Below are positions 13,401 through 26,127 of a stretch of DNA of 64,000 bases, piece by piece. Both the position numbers and the translations under genes were made by a program. Under the pieces are notes generated by a model. That model saw only the letters and a list, made by a program, of their open reading frames with translations. It was not told the DNA's origin and made no database searches. This stretch comes from Artocarpus heterophyllus (lineage: Eukaryota; Streptophyta; Magnoliopsida; Rosales; Moraceae): the NCBI GenBank assembly GCA_025403435.1, contig CM046333.1, positions 34,741,521-34,805,520 on the forward strand, written 5' to 3'. Position 1 is the first letter of the stretch. Each line of letters starts with the position of its first letter.

Positions 13401-14897
13401 ACGCCTTTATATTTTTCTGGCTACAACTCCCTCTTTCCTTTTAACGACCACGTCTTACTTTAGCTACTTCCTTATGGCTACCCGAAACCATGCGCCTAAT
13501 TTAATTTGTTAAACTTTGTTCCCAAGTTCATTAACATTCCTCTGAAGATAAAAGTTAGCAACCTTATGGACAAACAATAGTTACCGTTTCAGTTTTTTGA
13601 ACTCTTTTTTTTTTTTACTTAGAATTTACCAAAATAATTGTAGCAAATGAACCACCAACATTCGAGTTTCGATATTCAAGAAGAAGAAAAAGAAAGGGCA
13701 AAAAATAGTTGTTTAATGGAGCAACGTTTTGCCCTTTGAGATGGCACCATGAGGATGATGTACAGGTGGGCCGTCATATAAGGTCAATTGGATGTGGGCT
13801 TAAACTCGAAATCTTGTTTCGGCCTTGAAGGGAGTAGAAGGATAATGGCTAAGCTATGCCACAAAATAATTAGGGTTTTGGCTTGATTTATACAACGTAA
13901 AAAAATAAGAAAACCTGCACAAAATAACACAGCTCTAATTTTTAATGTAAGAAAATAATATATTTTTAAAAATATTTAAGTATATAGCATTTTTAGAATC
14001 ATATACCATTTTAAACACTTGAATTTTTAATTTTATCTCATCTTTTTTCTTCTTTTTTTATTCTTTCTTTTTGTTTTGGTTTTTCGTTATTTTAATGTTG
14101 TTTCGTATTTTTCTTTATGTCATTTTATACCGAAATAAATTTCATTTTAATCTGTATGAGCTATTTACTTAACATTGTTATATTTTGGCCTATTTATTTT
14201 TAATCCCAATAAATAGTGGTCTAATTTCTTCCTTCTCCTAAAAAATAATTACGAAGAATATCACACCATATTGTTGCGTTAAATTTAAAAATATCAAATA
14301 TGCCCTTGAGATACTTGCCAGTATCCGGTATCGACCATGGTTATCGACTGGTGTCTGGTATTTGTCATCGCCATAATCAACCAATAACTTTCAAGATTGG
14401 CTGCACCACAACAGCTGCCATTGCTGGAAAATCACAAACACAATTTTTAGAGTAAAAATCCTAAAAAATAAATGAAAAATAAAAAAAAAGTCAAAAAAGC
14501 TCCTCGCTCTCCTCCATGCAATGGCCGCGATAGGAAAACCTCCTATTGTATGGAGGAGATGAATCTCCTCTGTGTAATGGCAAAGGGGAGAGATCTCCTT
14601 GTGTACCTATTGTTGTCCCTAAGGTTTTATTAATCTAATTTATTCGATTTTGTGATATTAAAACAATTTTATATCGATAATTAATTCCTCGAGTTTTTTC
14701 TAAGCTTAAAATTGAAGCATATTATTTAAAGCAAATTCATATCTCAAAAAAGATCAAGATTTAAAGCAAAATTGAAGAAAGAAAAGAAGAAGAAGAATTG
14801 AAAATATGCAAGACTCATTGTTATAGGTTTTATTATTTCCTTATGTCTTGTAATTTTTGTGTGATGTGCTCTTTTTAAGTTTGAATTATGCAAGCTT
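13401..14897. other. Non-coding region between MITE and copia element (unit 1)
   Basis: No gene is recognised. The stretch is AT-rich with a short GC-richer portion at 14,300-14,610 carrying two 'ccggtatcg'-like motifs. Its right end abuts the 3' edge of the copia element where a 3' LTR would be expected and is absent. The unit 2 counterpart is 39,464-41,631, interrupted by a hAT MITE. Confidence 0.5.
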
Positions 14898-17800
14898 AAT
14901 ATTCTCAACGGTCTCCACCGTGGTTCCATATTAAGTCACAATAGCCCATCACAGTTTAACACCCTCAATCTTCAGTATCTTTGAGTAGTGCTAAAACTTG
15001 CCTCCTAGAAATGCCTTAGTTAACATATCTGCGGGGTCGTGTTCAGTAAATATCTTCTGAACATTGACTATCCCTTCTGCCACAACATCCTTGATGAAGT
15101 GATACTTCATGTTTGCATGCTTAGTCCTTTCCTGGTGTACCTAGTTCTTAGTCAAGCAAATTGCACTCTGATTGTCACAGTATACTGTCACAGTCTTTGA
15201 ATCCTTCTAAATGAGTAGTTTAGAAACAAGTTCTTTGAGCCATAGAGTTTCTTTGACTGCTTCATTGTTGCTATGTACTTAGCTTTTATAGTAGACAAAC
15301 CTACAATAGGCCACAATTTTGCCTTCCAACTGACTGTGTTTACAAAGAATTTAAACACATAACAGTAAGTGACCTTCGGGTATCAATATTGCTAGCAAAA
15401 TCTGAGTCTACATAGTCCATACTAATTCTCCATTGACTGACATTTTCCCATATTTCAGACTGAGATTTACAATACCTGTAAGATACCTCAGGACCCACTT
15501 AGCTGCCTCCTAGTGCTGCTTGCTAGGATATGTGATGAACCTGCTGATCATACTTAATGAATGAGCCAAATTTATTATGCTACGTACCATTGCATACATA
15601 ATGTTTCCTACAGCACTTGAGTATGGTACTCTCTTCATGTAACTTTTTTCTTCCTCATCTGTTAGGGCTTGATTTATGCTTAGCTTAAAATGTTGAGCTA
15701 ACGGAGTAAAGACTGCTTTAGCCTTTGCCATTTTAAAACTTATTTAGTACTTTTTGTACATAGGAATTTTGAGACAAATACAATTCAACAGTCTCTTTCT
15801 TCCTATGAATCTTCATTCCTAGAATTTTTTTGTTTGGACCAAGGTCTTCCATTTCAAATTCTAGTTTCAATAGATTCTTGAGCTTAGTCACAACACTTAA
15901 GCTTTCACTTGCTATAAGCATGTCATCCACATATAATAACAAGTATACTAGTTTCAACTCCCTTTGATTCTTAAAGTAGACACACATGTCATATCTACTT
16001 CTTCTAAAACCAATTCTTAGCATATACTTATCAAACCTCTTATACCACATCCTGGCAGACTGTCTTAAACCATAAAGTGACCTCTTGAGCAGACATACCT
16101 AGTTCCCAGTTCCTTTAGAAACAATACCATCAAGTTGTCTCATATAGATTGTCTCTTCAAGCTCTATATGAAGGAAGGCTGTTGTGACATCCTTCTATTC
16201 TAGGAACATGTCAACATGAGCCACTAAAGCTAGTAATACTTTGATTGAGCTGTGCTTCACCACAGGAGAGAAGATTTCTATGTAATCTACCCCTTTTGCT
16301 ATGTAAAGCCTTTTGCCATAGCCTAGCTTTAAATTTCCTTTGTTTAACTCTAGGGATGCCTTCCTTTTTCTTGAAAATTCATTTACACCCAACAATTCTT
16401 GAATTATGAGGTCTTTCCACTAGTTCCTAAGTTTTGTTCTTTTAAAGAGATGCCATTTCTTCCTACATAGCCTCTGACCACTAATTACTATCACTACTTT
16501 TAATTGCTTCTGAGTATGTTTGTGGTTCTTCTTCTTCTTCTATTTTATTTCTTGCCACTAATGCAAATGCAATCAACTCCTCATGGCCATATCTTTTTGG
16601 TGGTTTGTGAGGAGTCCTCTGCCTATCTCGAGCAAGATTGCATATTTAAGAAGTAGCTTGTTGCTGAGTTGCATCATTTGAGGGCTCTTCTTGATCTTCC
16701 TCTTGAGATTGAGTGTGCTTTTCTTCTGTAGTAGGTGTCGTAGGCTCCACCTCGAGCTCTAATATCTCCTTTTGTGTCTTTGGTTCCTGAGACTTTTCTA
16801 TCTTCTTCACCAAATTAGCCATCTATTGTTCATTGAACACCAGAATAGCCTTTTACCCCTTTAGGGTGACCAATGAAGATGCATTTTAGAGGATGAGGCT
16901 CAAGTTTGTCTTGTCTTATGTGAGCATAACCTGGCATCCAAAGGTTTTGAGTCTGCCATAATCTGATGGTATCCTATTCCACACTTCTTGTGGGGTCTTG
17001 AATTTAATTGCTGAAGAGAGGCATCAATTTTTTAGATAGGCTGTGGTGGTCACTACTTTTGCCTAAAAAGTTTTAGGAAGTCTAGCATTATCCAGCATAC
17101 ATCTCACTCTTTTAAGGGATGTCTTATTGGACTTTTCTGCCAATCCATTTTGCTATGGAGTATTCCTTACTAAGAAGTGCCTTGCTGTTCCATTTTCCTT
17201 GCACATTTGAGTGAACTGATTAGCACAATATTCCCAGCTATTATCAGTCCTTAGCATCCTAACTTTTCTCCTAGCTTGTGTTTCCACAAGAATCTTCCAC
17301 TCCATAAACTTGGAGAAAGCATCATTCTTGTTCTTTAGTAAGTATAACTAGATCTTTCACGAGTAATCATCTACAATTGATATGAAATATTTGACTCCAC
17401 TATGGGATTCCATTCTAGATGGACCCCAAAGATTTGAATGGACATAGTCAAGAATCCTCTTAGTTGTATGCTCAGCCTTTGTGAACTTCAATCTTCTAGC
17501 CTTCCCCATCATACAGTGTTCACAGAACTCCAAAGAACCTATCTTGTTACCACACAAAAATCCCTGTTTGTACAATTCTTCCGGTCCTTTTAGGCTAACA
17601 TTGCCTAATCTTTGATGCCTTAATTTGGTCCTATCAATGGCATTAATTACTGCATTTATTGAACCCCAATCACTGTCTTCCCTATCATTGAAAATAACCC
17701 ATTTGTTCTAACACTTTTCATGACCACCAAAGACCCTTTACACATCCTTAAATTGCCATTTTGACAGTTAAAAGTATAGCCCGGAAGATCCAACATCCTT

Positions 17801-19259
17801 AAAAAGGTTAGATTTCTTCTGAGTTCAGGTTCATACCTAACATCTAGTAGGATTCGTTCCATACCATCAAACATCTTGATTCTGATTGTGCCTATCTCAT
17901 CACCTTACATGCCTTATTATTTCCAAGCATGACTATTCCTCTCTCACCTTCTTGTAGTGATTCAGAGCAGCTTCGGTTAGGACACATGCGGTAAGCACAT
18001 CCCAAGTCCAAGATTCATTCTTTACTTGGATCTGTATCGGTGACAAGTAAAATTTCTGCACTTTCATAGCCCTCTTCAACATTTGCTACATCTCTTGAAT
18101 TCTTCGGCTTATCAGTAGGCTTGTTCTTCTTATCAGGACAATCCCTTTTGAAGTGCCATTCCTCATGACAAAGGAAACATTTTCTTCTTATCCAGGACTT
18201 GGATCTTGACTTGTTTCTTTGCTTGAATTCTCATTTCTTTGGTATTTCCCTTACTATCAGTCCCTCTGCAATACCATCTTCTTTAGTCTTGCCATTTTTT
18301 TTTTTTTGCAATTTCTTTGAATTAAGAGCAGCTTTTACCTCTACCATTGTCAGAGTTTCCTTTCCATAAAGCATCGTATTAACGAAATGCTCATAATGTC
18401 TTGGCAGAGAGCTGAAAAGAATTATAGCCTAATCCTCATCATCGATTTTCACATCAATGCTCTTGAGATCAAGAACAATCCGATTGAAATCATCAACATG
18501 TCTCTTCAGGGGTTCTCCACCATCCACCTGGAGGGTGTAAAGTCTCTTCTTCAAGTATAGCCTGTTCGTCAATGATTTCTTCATGTACAGGGCCTCCAAT
18601 TTCTCTCAGATTTCCATGGTTGTTTCTTATCTGCAACTTCTCTCAGAACTTCGTCTCTAAGATTGAGAAGAATGGCGTTGTTAGCTTTGTTCGTCACATC
18701 CTCCCTGGACTTTTCTTCAACCTTCAGGATCGCTTCCTTTGACAGAGCAGCATCAAGTCCCTAATGAACAAGTAATGCCTCCAACTTCAAATGTTACAGA
18801 CTGAAATCTTTTGATTCCACGAATTTCTCTCCACTTCTAATTTTGCCATCGCCATGGTTCAAGAAACCAAGTTCCAATACCACATGTCAAAATCAGAGAA
18901 TAAAGTTTGAAGAAAAACTATTACGCAAACAGAACTTAGAACATATTTACTTGTTGAATCCTGAATTCTTCTTGCATTCAATTCTATCAATTCAATGATA
19001 GCCCAAGAAAGCTTTACACAAAATTCTCAGAGAACTTTTACAAGAGATCTCTCAATGCACCAATCTCTCTCAATGTCTATATCCTTACTGTTTTTCCTTT
19101 CTCTCAATGTCTATCAATTCTGTAAAGGCTAATTAGCATTTATATCCTTTAACAACTAATCATACTACTTCCTTTTAACTAACTTCTAACTGATACACGA
19201 TTGGGCTTCCTGGTTAGTGGGCCACTATTGGGCTTAACATTGAACCAATATTCTCAACA
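14898..19259 (-). mobile_element. Ty1/copia (Tnt1-like) retrotransposon, decayed, no 3' LTR (unit 1)
   Basis: On the minus strand, going down from 19,259, one sees a 5' LTR (18,885-19,259), a tRNA-Met-like primer-binding site (TGGTATTGGAACTTGG) and a gag region with a CX2CX4HX4C zinc knuckle at about 18,138-18,179. The GAG-pre-integrase/integrase pieces (17,656-17,874, 17,357-17,575) follow, including an HCMMGK motif. Next come reverse transcriptase pieces (16,195-16,395, 15,733-16,050) with YVDD at 15,922-15,933, and an RNase H remnant to about 14,940. Many in-frame stops and frameshifts break the polyprotein. After the pol end only about 12 bases resembling an LTR start remain (14,898-14,909), then unrelated DNA. 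The gag-PR-IN-RT-RH order is copia, and the motif style is Tnt1/Tork-like. It cannot transpose by itself. Confidence 0.9.
18885..19259 (-). repeat. 5' LTR of the copia element (unit 1)
   Basis: Read on the minus strand the LTR begins TGTTGAGAATATTGG at 19,259 and ends near 18,885, just before the primer-binding site. It lies about 120 bp upstream of exon 5 of the SCPL half-gene, so it sits in what was an SCPL intron or its remnant. Confidence 0.8.
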
Positions 19260-20057
19260 TAACATATAAACAAAAATGAGGACTTACTTGCTTAGCAGCT
19301 CAGCAGGAATTGAATTTCACATAAAAATGAACAAAGCGTTAACCTCTTTTTTATTTTTGTTTTTATTTTTTTTACTTATAGGTACTTTATTTTGATCCTT
19401 GCTCCGATGATTATGTCCGTACCTATTTGAATATTAGGTAAGTGCAAACAGCTCCTCATTTAAGACCAACAAACTGGCCAATCTGCAGGTATGTGCCATA
19501 AAATTATTATTGTAGCGATGCTATATTAACAAGGACGCATATCGTTGCTAAAAGAGCTTTTGCGACGACAAGGGGTTTTTTGAGTGACGACTTCTGTTGT
19601 CCTCGCTAAAAGGCTTGTTGGTTGACTAGTTAAGTTTGTGTGTCTATATAGTGGCGTTGGATGGACTGACAGCACAACTACCATTCTACCAACAATAAAG
19701 CAGCTTATATCTCATGGAATTAGTATTTGGCTATACAGGTGAGGTGATTTCAGCATACCCATTTATTCGTTTACTTAGTAAAACAATGCAATATCTTATA
19801 CCCTACATCCCATGCAAAATAACTTTAAGAGCAAAAACACTTCGTAAAACAAATTTTTAAAAATTTGTATTTGCAAATTAACTTTGGAGTTTACACATTG
19901 AGCGACCAAGTGGGTGTCTTAGTGTAAAAATATAAAGTAAGTTCAATTTACAAATTTCAACAACATTTTCAATACAATGTTAAATTGATATATCAATAGC
20001 AAATTTAATGTTTAAATGTATATAAAAAAAAACCTCTCTAATCTATACCATTATTAA

Positions 20058-20114
20058 TGCTAAATTTATTATATGCTAAACTTTGGGGCAAGTTAGTATA
20101 TAATAAATTTGGCA
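20058..20114. repeat. 22-nt inverted repeat in the SCPL half-gene, unit 1
   Basis: The arms 20,058-20,079 and 20,093-20,114 pair with two mismatches across a 13-nt loop. The unit 2 counterpart (46,804-46,825 with 46,839-46,860) pairs with a single mismatch. It lies between exons 6 and 7 of the half-gene and may be the core of a small palindromic MITE. Confidence 0.7.
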
Positions 20115-20592
20115 TTTGATTTTTATTAGTTGGTATACTGACTTTTTTGTTTTAGTAATTACAACATTTTTACTTTTTAAATATTTTAAAATTAAAACCT
20201 TACTTTTACAAGTTTCAAGATTTAATAATTATGATAAAAGACAATGTGTCATTTTAAATAGCATTATACATTGAAGAAAATAAAATAACACATCAAATAT
20301 GTTCTTTTTATATTTTTTGATAGTAAATATAACATTAACATTAGCATTTGCATTAAAGACAATGTAAGTAGTCATTTTGGCAAACTTCCATACCCGTACC
20401 AATTGATACCATAGTAAGAGAGGTTATCATTTGAAATGTACGGCGCCTAAATTATAGTTAATAATTATCAAATGAATCTTGCACTGGAGACACTGAAGGG
20501 ATAATACTAGTGACATCTTCAAGATACTCAATAAACACTTTGAAACTAGCAGTTGTGAACTCTTTGCGCCCCTGGTATTCTAGCGAAGAGGT

Positions 20593-20593
20593 A

Positions 20594-20627
<34 letters not shown>

Positions 20628-20628
20628 T
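20593..20628. repeat. TA microsatellite after half-gene exon 7
   Basis: An almost pure TA run broken by one 'tg'. The unit 2 counterpart is at about 47,364-47,392 and differs in length. Confidence 0.85.
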
Positions 20629-21301
20629 CCATTTTTTGTAGCTTTAACTCCATTCAATAGAAGACCCTCTTTTTTCTTTTTACTCTATCATTATTAATTT
20701 ATTTGTTAACAAGGTTCTCAAAGTTTGATGATTGTTTCAGGTTGGGGGATATGTAGTTGAGTACAAAGGATTAACACTTACCACAGTAAGGGGCGCTGGG
20801 CATGCGGTTCCGAGCTCTCAACTGGAATGAGCTCTGACCAAGATCTCATCTTTCCTTCAAGAAAAGCTTCCTCCTCTTTTCTGAAAATTTCATCTTCTTA
20901 ATCTATACAGTATACATATATATGTATATATATACATACATATATATATATATATGTATATACATATATATATAGATGTATGCTTATATATGGACGTAAA
21001 TGTCATATAAAAGATTCAATTACTTGTTCATAGGTCATGATCATGTATATGAAGGATTCATGTACATTTTTATTAGTCTTAGAATAAAATATAGATTTAC
21101 AATTGATAGATAAATTTGAAAATTCTTGTTAAAGATTATAATGTTGTCTATCCTCAAAGTAATCGAACAATCTTATTTGAATTATAATAAAACTTGTGAC
21201 CAAACTGAAATAAAACTACAAACCATTGCAGACCCATGGCAATGGCTCGTAACATATTAATAGTCGTGATTCGTTGCAGACTGACATTTGTTACAACTTC
21301 A

Positions 21302-24300
21302 AGGCCTGTTTGAAATAGCTTTTTAAGCAATAAAAGAAAAGAAGCATAAACTAGGGCTTTTAAATTAATTAGTGTTTAAATAGTATATGGAAAAGTGTGT
21401 GTGTGTGTTTTTTTTTTTTGTTTCAGAAGAGCTTTTGAACATGTTTGACTAAACCAATCAAAAGCACTTATTGATATTAAAAATAGTGTAATTTAAAGAT
21501 ATAGATGAAATTCTTAATTTTTTATTCTTAAATAAAAGGTTAAAAATTTAAATATAAAAGCTTTTCGCGAATTCTTAATCAAAAAGTAGTGTAAAAATGG
21601 AAATAAAAAGTAGTGTTAAAAACCAAATGCACCAAATATGTGAATAAAAATTAAAAAGGAGAGTAAAAATGTAAATGAAAGCTTTTCATGGAATTCTTAA
21701 TTTTTAGTTTTTAAAAAGCACCAAATTGACTTCTCTCATGAAAACCGAAAACATTTTTATAGGTTCTGTGACGACCCGCCTTTTCGGGCAGTCACTTTAC
21801 TTTCATAAACATCGTTTCGTAAACAGTAATCTTACTTACTTAGTAAGAAAATACTGTAATAAATTTTTTTTTTCTTAAACGTTCTTTAATACTGATGCGA
21901 CCTCTGTCGCATTCAAGTTGAGACATCGCTCAACACTTGCCCTTAAAATCATTTTAAATCGTTTCTTAAAACTTAATAAGAAACATTTATTAAATCATAG
22001 TTTAAAACTTTACTTTATAATTACATAAAACAGTTCGTAAACTGTATCTTAAAACTTTAAATACAATTCTTAAAACTTTGATTTTCTTAAAACTTCACAA
22101 ATACTACATTAAACAATGGAAAACATTTTCTTTACGTAGCGGAAGCAAACAGTGATGGTATCCATACCCAAATCTTCGCATCTGTCCTCCGCAGCACCCA
22201 GCTCTTCTAGCGGGTCCTATTGGTCACCTATAAATTACCTACAGCATGAAAAACTTTTAATGAGCTTTCGCTCAGCAAGTTCAAGCATATTCTCACAAAG
22301 CATTTAAACATGCTTTAAAAACTTTTCTCATGAAAACCTTTCTCTTGAAACATTCTACAAGAACGTTTTCCATAAACATTTCTGAAATATTTTTTATAAA
22401 TGTTTTCCTTAAGCATTTCTAAAAACGTTTTTCATAGAACATTTCTGAAACGTTTTTCTTAAACGTCATTCGTAAACCTTTTCTTGAAAACATGAAATGT
22501 TTTTCATAAACATTTAATGTAAAAACTTTCTCTTAAAACATTTCTTGAACGTTTTTCTTAAAACGTCGTTCATAAACCGTTTCTTGAAAACATGAAAATG
22601 TTTTTCATAAACATTTATCGTAAAACTTTTTTTTAGAATGTTTTCCATAAACATAACATATAAACATTTCATAAAAAAGCATTCAAGTAACATCAGAATG
22701 CATGACTCCATTTATGCTCAATTATTAACTTCAATTATGAGCATTTTATGAACATTCTATAAACTTAAATATTCATTTCTTTCTCAATCTTTATTCTTAT
22801 TCCTTAACTTTCTTTATCTTATAACCTTCCTTTTCCTTACTTTACTTTAGTGTTCGTACCAACTCATTAATCATGAGATCATAAACATGATGCTTCCCTT
22901 GTGGAAGACTTGAGACCATCAAACATTGAGGTCTTGTACCTCACCTTTAGGAGGTCAAACTTTAATTTTACTTTCATTACCTCATAACAAAGAGGCTGGT
23001 ACGACACTTTCTTTTTTATCTTTATGTTACCTTCTTATTAACTTTAGTGAGCATTCAAATGCAATCACATCATATGCAATACACTTGCAATTCATAGCTT
23101 GTACTATAAAACCAATTGCATTACAAATGCAACATATTGCTTAACAAATGCATCATAAAATGCAAACACATTTTGCAAATCATAACTTGCATTCTAACAC
23201 TCATTGCATAACAAATGCAACATATTGCTTAATAAATACATCATAAAATGCAAATACATTTTGTAAGTCATAACTTGTATTATGGAATTTATTGCACCAC
23301 AATTGCAACTCATTGCATACAAATGCATCATAAAGCTTATAACTTAAACTATAAAACATTTTGTATTGTCATAATGCAAAACATACTTTCAATACTTTGA
23401 AAATCATAACTTAAACTTTTTAAAAACGTTATGCATATCAATATGCCAATAAACCTTTAACATAACGGTTGCAAATTCATTGCAATTCTTTTTCTTGAAC
23501 TTTAAAACTTTTTGCATAATAAATGCAAACATACTTTAAAGAAACTTACATAATAATTGCAAACTCATTTGCAATTTATACAAATAACTATTTAAAAATC
23601 ATTTACTTCATGCTGTAGGTGAGGTTTGAAACTTACCCAAACTATGCTCTAGCGTTCTCTATTCCGTTCCTTTTCCTTCCATTAGTCGGCCTCTGTGTCC
23701 TGATCAAACGACAGCCGACTCATTAATTAACTTTCTTTATTATCAATCCACTCGATTGATAATAAAACGTAAACATTAATCATTCTTTCCTTATTCATAA
23801 CTTGGTATACTATCGGTCTACCGTTCTCTTACTCAACCTTATAAACCGTCAGTTTACATTTCCTTCAATTAGCCTTGTAACCCACCGGGGTTACATTTCC
23901 TTTTAACTTTGTAACCTATCGGTTACCTCTCGTTTACTTAAACATCCTTATTAAATCTCTGGTCGCGCATGACCGTTACGTTATTTAAGGTATTACAGAA
24001 AATTTTCTGTCTAATAACATTTTGTTAAATCAGAGTGCTCGACTCCGCTCTAGCCGTTTCTTTAATAATGACGATTTTACCCTTAACGGGTTTTTCGTCA
24101 ACCTTGTAACGTTATAAAACTCATTCTCACATAAAACAGTGTAACAATCACTGATCATGCATTTCATATATTTCTATGAAAGCATCTAAAACAGTTCATA
24201 CTGTAGGCGAGATTCCTACTTACTTGAACTCCAAGCTAAGCAGATCCAGTTGTATCTCGCTGCATCTACAGTATACGAAGCATCCTCTGCAATGCTCCTC

Positions 24301-25809
24301 GAGCTACCATGAATGGCTAGGAATGCTTCCTGGAGATCATCCATTCTTGAATTGTCATTCTGGACTCCGATACTGCTGTTTGAATCGCCTCGATTCGCGT
24401 GCAATCAGTACCGGATGATTTTCATCGGAGTGGAATTTGCTTGAACGGAGGTCACCATTGCGTTCAGAGCATCGAAACGAGTCGGGAGGCGGTCTCGGAT
24501 CTTCGATCGGAGGTCCGGATCACAAAATCCCAATTTGGCCTTTGACCTGCCGTTGACCGGCGGCGGTTGGCTCCGTTGAGGGCTGAGCTCGAGCCTAACC
24601 CCCCTAATTCGACCCTCTTGAGTCGATTGGTGGGGTTAATTTCACCCAATTCGGCCTCCATCTGCTCCAATCGAGGATGGATTTCACGGCGGAAATCGGC
24701 GGCTCCGATTTCCTATCTCCGGCGGAGATACCGTGAAATTAAGGTGGGGGAATTGTTCCCCGACCTCCTCTGAGTGTTTCCCCTACAATGGGGCAGCTCA
24801 ACACTGCGTGGAACGGCGGCTCCACCTAGCTCCACGGCGGTGCAAGACGGAGATGCCGTTCTCCGTCCTCCGGCCATCATTTCGTGCAATTGAGGTACTG
24901 AATTTCTTCCTCTCGGTCCTCTGAAGGTGGCTGCCTCTTCAATTTGGCCCAACGGTGGCGAAATGGGTCACCTCGACCTCTCTTGCGGCGGAGCACGATG
25001 GCAGAGGTGGAACTCCGACCAGCAGCGGCTGGGCTGCGAAATTAGGCGAGGGGTTTCACTCCCCGTCGCCGTCTGAGTCGAACGGTGGCGGCGGTGTACC
25101 TCACCGCCGCCGTGAGCGGCGGTTCCTAGAGGCGGCTACACGGCGGAGACAGGCAACTCCGGCGAGGCTTTTCCAGCCAAAATTGGCTGAAAAAAATGGT
25201 ATCATCTTGCTCCTCTCCTCACGCTGAGTCCATAGACACCAAAATCACGTCGATTGGTGGTCGGACGGCGGAGAAATGACGTCGAGAAAATATGGGTTTC
25301 ACCGCCACTTTGGGCGGCGCGTGAGCCTCCCTCCGGCGGCTATTTGGTTGGCACGACACCTCGTTGGACTTAGCTCATCGAGAGCTTCCCACTGGTGTGG
25401 GAGGTGTCGAAAAATAACGCCGGAATCTCAAACGAGATTTGAGGAGAGAGAGAGAAAATGTAGAGAGAGAAAGTAGAGAGAGAGAGAGTCGAATTAATGT
25501 GATATTTTCTGATTTTTTTCCTTTTTTTTTTCTTTTCTTTTCTTTTATAAAAGTATAAAAAGAAATTGTGGTCCAAACAATTCAATTCTTATACTGCGTT
25601 GCTCTAATACTGTATAATTTTCCATCTTATTATACAGTATTTTTTATTAAACCGTACTTTTCATCTTACTTAATTCTTAACTTAATGCATTAAAAATCTC
25701 GGGTGTTACAGGTTCATCCAAACAAGTCAAAAACACAATTTTTAAATTAGTAACTAAGTCAAAAAAAAAGAAAAAAAGAAGCTTTTTTTAAGTCATTCTA
25801 AACAAACTC
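21302..25809. mobile_element. Harbinger-like MITE (about 559 bp) split by a solo LTR, unit 1
   Basis: The left end is AGGCCTGTTTGAAATAGC and the right end, reverse-complemented, is GAGTTTGTTTAGAATGAC, an imperfect inverted pair of the 'CTGTTTG' type. The body is interrupted at 21,767-25,710 by the solo LTR. The same MITE occurs in unit 2 at 48,045-50,750, there flanked by TAA on both sides, the target-duplication size of PIF/Harbinger. It is therefore older than the duplication. Confidence 0.6.
21767..25710 (-). mobile_element. Solo LTR, 3.94 kb (Ty3/gypsy-type), unit 1 only
   Basis: The insert begins TGTGACGACCCG and ends GGGTGTTACA (TG...CA) and is flanked by a perfect 5-bp target duplication, GGTTC (21,762-21,766 and 25,711-25,715). 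The corresponding site in unit 2 (about 50,666) is empty, which defines the ends exactly. It contains no gag or pol domain. Read on the minus strand (starting TGTAACACCCGAG) it has a TATAAAAG motif near 25,545, a CT-rich leader (25,440-25,500), then a GC-rich tract (24,430-25,440), an order common in long LTRs of plant chromoviruses. The best reading is a solo LTR left by LTR-LTR recombination. A non-autonomous LARD-like element is the alternative. Confidence 0.75.
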
Positions 25810-25827
25810 TAAGTTTGTCTAGAATTT

Positions 25828-26127
25828 GTTGTCATTGACGTCCTTCTCCGGCGACAGAAACTAAAGAGCCAAAAAAATCGGTAAAGATCAAGGAAGAAAG
25901 CGTAGAGCTTTTCGAGGATGTTAAGTGATGATTTGGCTTATAAAGGCGGCAGTTGTGGGTGCTTGCCGGCATCGTTACTGGCAGCGGCAGCAGTTTCAAA
26001 GCAGAAGTAGGTTCTGCACGAGGTGGGCCCATCGCAGTTCCTAAACAAGATGTCCCAGAAGATAGACAACCTTGAGACCAACATCGTGGTCTCTTGAAGT
26101 GAAGCTCGTGTAACTTTGTCACCATAT
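25828..26127. other. GC-richer island of unknown origin, unit 1
   Basis: A 300-bp block stands out from AT-rich flanks and is preserved in unit 2 (50,771-51,067). Open frames exist on the minus strand (25,832-26,125, 97 codons; 25,938-26,174, 78 codons), but neither shows a domain I recognise. In unit 2 the first remains open (50,773-51,063, 96 codons). It may be a captured exon or gene fragment. I cannot assign it. Confidence 0.45.

Larger units (their letters stand above)
19382..20884 (+). pseudogene. Serine carboxypeptidase-like half-gene, exons 5-8 only (unit 1)
   Basis: Four segments match exons 5-8 of the full SCPL gene at 52,940-58,288: 19,382-19,488, 19,652-19,738, 20,485-20,590 and 20,741-20,884. 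They encode FDPCSDDYV, the WTDS segment and GDTEG (where the intact gene has GDTDG), and GAGHAVPS with the family's catalytic His. Exons 1-4, including the catalytic Ser, are absent; copia DNA lies in their place. Lesions include a TAA where the intact gene has Glu (exon 5, after YLNIR), replacement of the catalytic Asp by Glu in exon 7, and loss of the exon 7 acceptor (AG to AC). It is the remnant of an older tandem SCPL duplicate, present in both units. Any transcript would not give an active enzyme. Confidence 0.9.

Noticed and set aside
15510..17874. Copia polyprotein pieces as separate host genes
   Set aside because: Domain order and the flanking LTR and primer-binding site show a single broken retrotransposon reading frame.
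24176..25476. Several overlapping ORFs of 60-90 codons on both strands in a GC-rich block
   Set aside because: They lie wholly inside the solo LTR bounded by TG...CA and 5-bp duplications. Open frames on both strands reflect high GC rather than a gene.
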